NCBI GenBank assembly: GCA_947311335.1 | Contig: CAMZKR010000062.1 | Span: forward strand, 1 to 5,659 | Origin: an uncultured bacterium | Lineage (GTDB): Bacteria > Patescibacteriota > Gracilibacteria > BD1-5 > UBA6164 | Direction: 5' to 3' | Length of the DNA: 5,659 nucleotides | Part shown: positions 1 to 5,659 of the stretch, piece after piece | Layout of the letters: each line of letters begins with the position of its first letter | Position numbering within the stretch: the stretch's first letter is position 1 | Notes under the pieces: generated by a model | The model's database searches: none | The model's input: the letters and a program-made list of their open reading frames with translations, nothing else | What the model was told of the DNA's origin: nothing | Position numbers and translations under genes: made by a program

Positions 1-2
1 TA

Positions 3-2048
3 AAAAAATCAAAAAAATTTTTAAAAAAAGAAATAGATAATTTTACTAAAAAAGAAGTAAAAGAATTTCAAAAGCTTATAAAATATCATAGTTATTTATA
101 TTATAATAAACAAAATCCGATAATAAGTGATTTTGAATACGATAAATTATTTAAGAAATTAGCAATATTAGAAAAGAAATTCAAGATAATAAATAAGGAA
201 TCAATACAAGTTTGAGCGATAGTAATTGAATCAACTTTTAAAAAAGTAAAACATTCTAGACCAATGATAAGTTTAGATAATACTTATAATGAAAAAGACT
301 TAAAAGCTTTTGATAAAAGAATAAAAAAACAAATAAAAAAGAAAGAAAATTTAGAATATACTATTGAATTTAAGTTTGATTGATTATGAATTGAACTTAT
401 TTATAAAGATTGAAACTTAATTCAGGCTATAACTAGATGAGATTGAATAAAGGGGGAAGATGTTACTCAAAATATTATGCAAATAGATAATATTCCAAAA
501 AAAATTAATTATAAAAAAGATTTAGAAGTTAGAGGTGAAGTTGTTATGCCAATTTCTATTTTTAATAAATTAAATAAAAAAGCAAAATTAGAATGAACAA
601 AAATATTTTCAAATCCAAGAAATTCAGCAGCTTGAAGCATAAGAATGAAAAACAATTCTATCACAAAAACAAGAAAATTAAAATTCTTTGCTTATGATTT
701 AGCAAATTTTAAAGATTTTTTTAAATCAGAAAAAAAGAAAAGATATTTTGATATTATAAAAGATTTAGAAAATTTTTGATTTGATATATCAGAATTTTTT
801 ATAATATCAAATTGAATAAATAAAATAATAAAAGCTATTGAGAATTTTTGAGATATAAAAAAGACTATTGATTTTGAAATAGATTGACTAGTTTTGAAAT
901 TAAATGATTTAAAATTATGGGAAATGGTTGGTACAACTCAGCATCATCCAAGATACGCCATTGCTTATAAATTTCCAGCTGAAGTATTAACAACAAAAGT
1001 ATTATCAGTTGAACATCAAATTTGAAGAACAGGGACAATAACACCAGTTGCTAACTTAGAGGCTATAAATATAAATTGAGCAATTATAAAAAGAGCAACT
1101 TTACATAATTATGATGAAGTAAAAAATCTTGATATTAGAGTATGAGATACTATTTTTATAAAAAGAGCAGGAGAAGTTATTCCTAAAATAATATCTGTTA
1201 TAAAAGAAGGAAGAATAAAATGAAGTAAAAAAATAAAAGCGCCTAAAAAATGTCCAAGTTGTAGAATTGAAGTGAAAAAAGATGAAACCAAAGTTAGATA
1301 TTATTGTCCAAATATTATTTCTTGTCCAGCTCAAATTTGAGAAAGTTTAGCTTATAGTGTTTGAAAACAATGATTTAATATAGATTGATTATGAGAAAAA
1401 CAAATAAAAATCTTTCTAAAAGAATGAATTATAAAAAATTTAGTAGATATTTTTAAAATAAAAGAAAAAAAAGATTTAATTTTAAATTTAGAATGATTTC
1501 AAGAAAAATCAGTAAATAATTTAATAGAATCAGTTGAAAAATCCAAAAATATTGAAGTGCAAATACTTTTAACTTCTATTTGAATAAATTGAGTTTGAAG
1601 CAAAACAGCTAAAATATTATCTAAATTATTTAAAAATAAAGAAGAATTAATCAATTTTTCATATAGTTTAGAAGATTTAAAAAAACTACCAGATATTTGA
1701 CCAGAAATTGCACTTAATATTTATAATTATTTTAATGATTTTAAAAATAAAGAACTCTTACTTGAATTAGAAAATATATTAAATATAAAATATTTTAAAA
1801 AAATAGAAATTAATAAAGATTTATTTTTTTCATGAAAGAAAATTTGTATAACTTGAAGTTTTAAAAAATATAAAAGAGAGGATTTAATAAATATACTAGA
1901 AGAGAATGGGGGAAAGTTTATGTCATCTCTCAGTAAAAAAACTGATTATTTACTTGCTTGAGAAAAAGCTTGAAGTAAATTAAAAAAAGCTAAAGAATTA
2001 TGAATTAAAATAATACAAAACTTGACTTTTCTACAAAAGAAAGTATAA
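3..2048 (+). CDS. ligA: NAD+-dependent DNA ligase LigA (5' end outside window)
   Basis: LigA seals 3'-OH/5'-phosphate nicks in DNA during replication and repair, using NAD+ as AMP donor. Numbering from the first in-window codon, I see the Ia domain (YHSYLYY, SDFEYDKL, about 24-50), the adenylated lysine K124 in FKFDG, TRGDG (144-148), NPRNSAAGS (204-212), EIDGLVLK with K299, and AYKFPA with K323. These are followed by the OB fold, a four-cysteine zinc finger (C417, C420, C435, C441), helix-hairpin-helix motifs (GINGVGSKTA at 527; LPDIGPEIA at 562) and a C-terminal BRCT domain (about 605-681). All these landmarks sit nine residues later than in E. coli LigA, with no shift between them, so the frame is intact. 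About 32 of 40 glycines are TGA. There is no ATG, GTG or TTG before the Ia domain and the frame is open at the left edge, so the start lies upstream. The gene ends at TAA 2046-2048. Identity is very secure; only the N-terminus is unknown. Confidence 0.97.
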
Positions 2049-2082
2049 AATACAAACTTTAATTTTTTAGAAAAATAAATTT

Positions 2083-2256
2083 ATGGAAAATAAAACAATT
2101 TGTCCAGTTAGTGGGCAAGAAGAAACAAAAGAATTTCCTAGTGTTTGTTCGGAGATGGATGAAACATGATATGATTTTACAAATGAAATAAGAGATATAT
2201 TTGATTGTGTTTTAAATAAAAAGAACGATGAAAACTGAACTGCTATATTAAAGTAG
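2083..2256 (+). CDS. Small hypothetical protein, 57 aa
   Basis: I do not recognise this protein. The frame starts at ATG 2083, 34 bases after the ligA stop. An in-frame TAG at 2068-2070 makes this the first possible start, and the frame ends at TAG 2254-2256. Two internal TGA codons (residues 29 and 52) read as glycine. The product is acidic and soluble-looking, begins MENKTICPVSGQEE, and has three cysteines (C7, C22, C42). The CPVSG segment resembles one knuckle of a zinc ribbon, but a full four-ligand set is absent, so metal binding is speculative. There is no signal peptide or membrane segment. No clear Shine-Dalgarno sequence precedes the ATG (the leader is A/T only apart from one G). Its placement between ligA and a terminator suggests co-transcription with ligA. 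It uses commoner codons such as GGG, TCG and AAC and ends exactly at the terminator stem, which supports a real gene. A chance frame of this size cannot be excluded. Confidence 0.6.
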
Positions 2257-2296
2257 AGTGTAAATAACAAAAATACTCTAATGTATTTTTTATTTT
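2254..2296 (+). terminator. Rho-independent terminator after ligA and the 57-aa gene
   Basis: TAGAGT at 2254-2259 pairs perfectly with ACTCTA at 2275-2280 across a 15-base A-rich loop. The G2260-T2274 pair can extend the stem by a wobble. A T-rich run (ATGTATTTTTTATTTTC) follows at 2281-2297. The left arm begins with the TAG stop codon of the small gene. The stem is short and the loop long, so strength is uncertain, but in so AT-rich a context a six-pair stem with two G-C pairs followed by T's at the end of a plus-strand unit is a reasonable terminator. Confidence 0.55.
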
Positions 2297-2340
2297 CTTT
2301 TTAATATATTGATATTTTAGTTAAATTATTTTAATAATAA
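2281..2340. other. Convergent intergenic spacer
   Basis: This spacer separates the plus-strand ligA unit from the minus-strand channel gene. It is almost entirely A and T. An AT-only inverted repeat (AATTATT 2324-2330 / AATAATT 2336-2342) overlaps the channel gene's stop. It could help end leftward transcripts, but it lacks G-C pairs and is not followed by a U-run on that strand, so I do not call it a terminator. Confidence 0.5.
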
Positions 2341-3183
2341 TTATTTTTCATTATACAAATGAATATCTCTTTGAGGATAAGGAAAATTTAATCATTCTTT
2401 GTCAAAAGTCTTTTTAACAATTTCTAGAATATTACGATAAACATCCCAATATTCATTACTTTTTACAAAAAATCTAAAATCAAAATTTACACTATCAGCT
2501 CAAAGTTCTTTAACTCAAATTGTTACTCAATCTTTATAAAAAATCCTTTCATCAGATTTAGCTATATTATCTAAAATCTTTTTTGCTTTATCTATATCAT
2601 CATTATAACTAATTCATATAATTAAATCAATTCTTCTTTTTCTTTCACCAGTATAATTGATAATAGGAGCTGACATTATATCAGAATTTGGAATTATGAT
2701 TTTTTTTCTATCTGCAGTTATTATTATACTATTAAAAATATGTATTTCTTTAACTTTTCAAGTTAAACTTGAAGAAATTTCTATAAAATCTCAAATTTTA
2801 AAAGGTCTTAAAAATAAAATCATAACTCAACTAGCAAAATTTTGTAAAGTTCATTTTAAAGCAAGTCATATAGCAAGTCAAGCGGCTGCTAACATTGCAA
2901 TAAATGAACTTGTTTGTATTCCTAACATTCAAGCAGCACTTATTATAACAAGTATCTTTAAAATTATATTTAAAAAACTAGATAAAAAAGATTTAAGCAT
3001 AGGATCTAATCTTTGCTTTATCATTATGTTTTCTAACAATCTTCTTATAAAAGATATTATTTTAAATCAGATCCATAAAACTAAAATTGCTCAAATAATT
3101 TTTGGAGAGTATGATAAAATTCATCAAATTATTATATCATAATATTTTGAGAAATCTATTCATATTATATTAGATAAATCCAT
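2341..3183 (-). CDS. mscS: Small-conductance mechanosensitive channel, MscS family (280 aa)
   Basis: This is a membrane channel that opens under membrane tension and releases solutes on hypo-osmotic shock; the family works as a homoheptamer. The protein has TM1 at about 27-46, TM2 at about 65-90 and the pore helix TM3 at about 93-125 (AAAGLAIGLALKG, then NFASG and RPFKIGDFIE). The beta domain follows with TGKVKEI, TADRKKIIIPNS (156-167) and IINYTGE, and then the alpha/beta C-terminal cage ending in FPYPQRDIHLYNEK. L103 and L107 align with E. coli pore-seal L105 and L109, and G111 with hinge G113. K110 stands where E. coli has Q112. The length matches E. coli MscS (286 aa), so this is the minimal MscS architecture. 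The start is ATG at 3181-3183, with an in-frame stop three codons upstream (3193-3195); the stop is TAA at 2341-2343. About 17 of 19 glycines are TGA. I see no Shine-Dalgarno sequence. The gene is convergent with ligA and divergent from the large gene. Confidence 0.97.
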
Positions 3184-3341
3184 TTTTTTTATTTAAAAAA
3201 TATTTTTTATTAATTTTTTTATTTCTTTTTAATATTATTTATAATTAATTAAAATCAATGATTAATAATAAAGAGATTTGACTTATTTATATTTTTCTGT
3301 ATTAGTATATTATACATATTAATAAGTTTTTATAGTATTTT
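3184..3341. promoter_or_regulatory. Divergent intergenic region between mscS and the large gene
   Basis: This non-coding stretch of 158 bases, almost all A/T, must carry the start signals for mscS (leftward) and the large gene (rightward). A rightward promoter is annotated separately. For mscS, a perfect TATAAT lies on the minus strand at 3309-3314, but no good -35 accompanies it and it would give a leader of over 100 bases. A/T richness makes chance -10 boxes frequent, so it is only a candidate. I see no operator-like palindrome or structured leader here. Confidence 0.5.
3278..3308 (+). promoter_or_regulatory. Candidate sigma-70-type promoter for the large gene
   Basis: TTGACT at 3278-3283 matches five of six -35 consensus bases, in a region otherwise almost without G or C. 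Possible -10 boxes are TATTAG (3300-3305, spacer 16, four of six) or TAGTAT (3303-3308, spacer 19, four of six). Initiation near 3312-3318 would leave a leader of about 25-30 bases before ATG 3342. The -35 is the convincing half; the -10 is ambiguous. Confidence 0.4.
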
Positions 3342-5659
3342 ATGAATAGAAGTTTAGTATTATGATATCAAAAAGAAGGATTTTATTTTACTTCAATAAA
3401 ATGAAGTCCTTCTTTAAAATCAATTTCTGATTTCACTTGAAATCAAGAATCAAATAATGAGACAAAAACAATAATAAAGGATTATAAATTAAAATTATTA
3501 GACAAAATAATAAATGATATTTATAGTGTTGTTTGATTCATTGACGAAGATTATTTAGATGATTTAAAAGTAATTTTTCAAAAAGAAAATATTATACCAG
3601 ATATGAGTTTTTTAATGGATAAAACTTGTTTAAAATGATTGTCAGAGAAATTTTTTATGATATTAATTTGATATTATAAAATGGAAAAAGATTATGAAAT
3701 AGATAATAAAGATGATTTAATTTTTTTAAAGATTTCTGAATTAATCTCTAAAAGCTTCAAACTTAAAGCTTCAAAATTAAAAAGAAAAGATTTAGAGGGA
3801 AAAGAACTGTGTTATGATATAAGACATATTACAATTTTACAAGAAAATTTTTCTAAATATTTATTGGAATTGAGTTTATTTATTAATAATTTTTCTTGTT
3901 TTTTATGATTTATAGATTTAGATTTATTAGATATTGGAAAAATAAAGAATTATAAAGAATTAAAATTTGAAAACTTAAATATATTATTATCTCAATTAAT
4001 TGAAATGATAAATAAAAAAGATTTAGATAATCAATTTATTAAATATATAAAAAAAGTAATTGAATTATTATTTATATTCATAAAACTGCAATCATATGTA
4101 GTATCTCCTTTATTTAATGTAAGTATGCTTACTAAAGATTTAAATGTAAATAATTTTTGAGAATTAATTTGAAAAGTAAATTGAATTATAGAAGATGATA
4201 TTTTAGAAAGAACTTTTGCATTTATGCTTATATATAGTTATATATTTTCTAAATTTGAATGAATTATAATAAATGATAATGAAATACAATTATTTAAAAA
4301 TTTAATTTCTGAAAATATATCAGAAAAATTATTCCTTAAATTTAAAAATTCTAAATTAAAAAATAAAATAGAAGAAATTAATGATTTTGAACTAAAAAAG
4401 ATTATTTTAGAAATAACATTAAAAAAAGAAAGTATATTTATAAAAAGATGAAATATACCATTTAAAAAATTATTTAATTATCTTTTATCTGATTTAAAGG
4501 ATAATAAACTTCAAAATATATCAAGATTCTTTGATATTAATCATATTGATTTTTCAGAAGAGGAACTTATATTTATTTTTGAGAATAATTTAGAAGAATC
4601 AATTATTACTTGAAGTCTAGTTTTTTTTAAGAAAACAATAAAATGGCAAAAAGAAGGAGTTGAACTTGAAAAAATAAAAAAGTTATCAGATTTTGATTTT
4701 TGAATTTTATGTGAAATTGATAATATTGAAGAAATAAAAGAATTAATAGACATATTTGTATTGGATAAGAGAAATTCATCTAATTATAAAGATTTTTTAT
4801 TTATAATTGAAAAAATAAGAAAAGATTTAACTTATCTTAATAAATGAACAAAATGATTTTGTAAATTAAAAGATATTTTAATTTTAAATTTTAAGGACAA
4901 TGTAAATATTGAAGTTTTTAAAAATAATATTAAACAAATATACCTAAAATTTGATTTAAATAATAAAATTGAAAGAAATAAAAGATTATTATCATGACAA
5001 AATAATAATATTGAGATTTTATATGATTTTTATAGATTGTTTAATTCGTTAGATGAAAAAGATTTATTTAATTTATTAGAAAATATTTTTATTTTAGATG
5101 AAAAAGATTTTCAATATATATATATTATTTTAAATAAATTTACTTGAAATGATAATGATTATCAGAGATTATATAATGGATGATATATAAATAAAATTTT
5201 TTTTAATAAAGAAATAGTAGATCTATATTTAGAAGAAGACAATAATCTTCTTTTATCATTTATATTAGATGAGATAGATGAAGAAGATATTAATAGAAAT
5301 AATAATCAAGACAATAAATTGCATATAAAATTGAAATCAGTTTATTTAGAAAGAGATGTCGATTTTCTTAATACAAATTTTACAAAAAAAGAAGATTTAG
5401 AATATTTATTAAAAATCTGAAATATATTAAATGGTTTTAAAAATACTTTTATTAGTTATTTAAAAGATAATAATAATATAGAAAGTTTTAAGTTAAAAAA
5501 TTTATTTTTAGTTTTAGATTTTTTTAATCAAAGAAATATAAAATCTTTTAATAGAATAAAAAAGATTTTTGATTTTTATTTTAATTTATCAATAAAAACA
5601 AAAAGAATAGAAACTATAAATAAGAGATTTAAAGTTAATACAGAGATAAAAAATATAGA
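3342..5659 (+). CDS. Large uncharacterised protein, at least 772 aa (3' end outside window)
   Basis: I cannot assign this protein to a family. The frame opens at ATG 3342, with an in-frame TAG at 3333-3335 just upstream, and runs without TAA or TAG to the right edge. It carries about 20 TGA codons read as glycine against six GGN codons, one TGG (Trp) and arginines only as AGA. That is the same code and codon habits as ligA and mscS, so it looks native and intact. The start has no Shine-Dalgarno sequence. The product begins MNRSLVLGYQKEGFYF, lacks a signal peptide or convincing membrane segment, and is rich in Asn, Lys, Ile, Leu, Asp and Glu. A short tandem repeat is visible (LDEKDLFNLLENIFI at 570-584, then LDEKDFQYIYIILNK from 585). 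Similar helix-start motifs ([K/E]-[K/D/E]-D-[L/F]) recur near residues 124, 226 and 687. I infer a largely alpha-helical, possibly repeat-scaffold cytoplasmic protein. No catalytic motif, Walker box or zinc site was found. Confidence 0.85.
3372..3415 (+). repeat. Inverted repeat / hairpin 1 in the start of the large gene
   Basis: AAAGAAGGA (3372-3380) and TCCTTCTTT (3407-3415) are perfect nine-base complements. The intervening 26 bases can fold in two exclusive ways: ATTTTA 3385-3390 with TAAAAT 3397-3402, or CTTCA 3391-3395 with TGAAG 3402-3406. It lies within codons 11-25, with no T-run after it, so it is not a simple terminator. Confidence 0.6.
3423..3450 (+). repeat. Inverted repeat / hairpin 2 in the start of the large gene
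   Basis: TGATTTC (3428-3434) pairs with GAAATCA (3439-3445) around an ACTT tetraloop. Past one C/A mismatch, ATTT (3423-3426) pairs with GAAT (3447-3450) using one G-U. It follows hairpin 1 by seven bases and also lies in coding sequence (codons 28-36). Confidence 0.55.
3751..3775 (+). repeat. Short direct repeat inside the large gene
   Basis: AAAGCTTCAAA occurs at 3751-3761 and again at 3765-3775, offset by 14 bases. Since 14 is not a multiple of three, the copies are read in different phases (SKSFKLKASKLK), so this is a DNA-level repeat, probably slippage or chance in low-complexity sequence. Confidence 0.5.
5049..5138 (+). repeat. In-frame tandem repeat of 45 bases (15 residues), two copies
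   Basis: The 17 bases TTAGATGAAAAAGATTT begin at 5049 and again at 5094, exactly 45 bases apart, and both are read in frame as LDEKD. After this shared block the copies diverge in sequence, but each continues as a hydrophobic helix-like stretch. This fits an old in-frame duplication of a helical unit in the large protein. Confidence 0.5.

Noticed and set aside
1101..1334. Minus-strand open frames inside ligA
   Set aside because: Low-complexity Phe/Ser/Tyr-rich translations opposite the conserved OB-fold and zinc-finger part of LigA; no independent support.
3..2048. ligA as a pseudogene riddled with stops
   Set aside because: All interruptions are TGA at glycine sites, and every landmark from K124 to C441 keeps one constant offset from E. 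coli LigA, with no frameshift.
2324..2342. Terminator for mscS
   Set aside because: The seven-pair stem is A-T only, overlaps the stop codon and has no U-run after it on the minus strand.
2657..3142. A 161-residue hydrophobic plus-strand open frame
   Set aside because: It is the antisense shadow of the mscS membrane region; the minus strand encodes a textbook MscS over the same bases.
3681..3908. Separate 75-residue gene
   Set aside because: It is the segment between two TGA codons of the large frame; its ATG is an internal methionine (residue 114).
4541..4753. Minus-strand 70-residue frame
   Set aside because: Antisense to the continuous large gene, with a low-complexity Ser/Ile composition and no start signal.
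3..5659. UGA as tryptophan (mycoplasma/spiroplasma code 4)
   Set aside because: The TGA positions align with invariant glycines of LigA and MscS, not tryptophans; TGG is present where Trp is expected (for example MscS YWDVY).
1..5659. CRISPR array, tRNA, rRNA, transposon ends or attachment sites
   Set aside because: No regularly spaced repeats, tRNA or rRNA signatures, transposase motifs or long terminal inverted repeats were found; repeated A/T runs reflect base composition.

Overview
This AT-rich window (G+C roughly one fifth by eye) reads as coherent genes only if UGA is translated as glycine. In ligA, in-frame TGA falls on glycines that are invariant in the family: VGA, the KxDG active site, TRGDG, NPRNxAAG, EIDG and the BRCT TGSF. 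The same holds in the mscS channel gene. Stops are TAA and TAG only, and tryptophan is TGG. This is genetic code 25, known from the Candidate Phyla Radiation lineages Gracilibacteria (BD1-5/GN02) and Absconditabacteria (SR1). The sequence alone does not separate the two. Under the standard code, or the mycoplasma code, the genes look broken or carry Trp at glycine sites.

Layout: (1) 3-2048, plus strand: NAD+-dependent DNA ligase LigA, complete at the C-terminus, with its start just outside the window. (2) 2083-2256, plus strand: a 57-residue unrecognised protein, probably co-transcribed with ligA, with a hairpin/T-tract terminator whose stem begins in its stop codon. (3) 2341-3183, minus strand: a complete 280-residue small-conductance mechanosensitive channel (MscS), convergent with the ligA unit. 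(4) 3184-3341: a divergent intergenic region with a plausible rightward promoter. (5) 3342 to the right edge, plus strand: an uninterrupted frame of 772 codons that continues beyond the window. It encodes a large, Asn/Lys/Ile/Leu-rich, probably alpha-helical protein that I cannot assign to any family.

The recognisable genes are housekeeping: DNA nick sealing and osmotic release. They do not form an obvious pathway. The main unknown is the large right-hand protein, which has local helix-like repeats and two consecutive hairpins in its first 36 codons. I see no CRISPR array, tRNA, rRNA, insertion sequence or phage gene.
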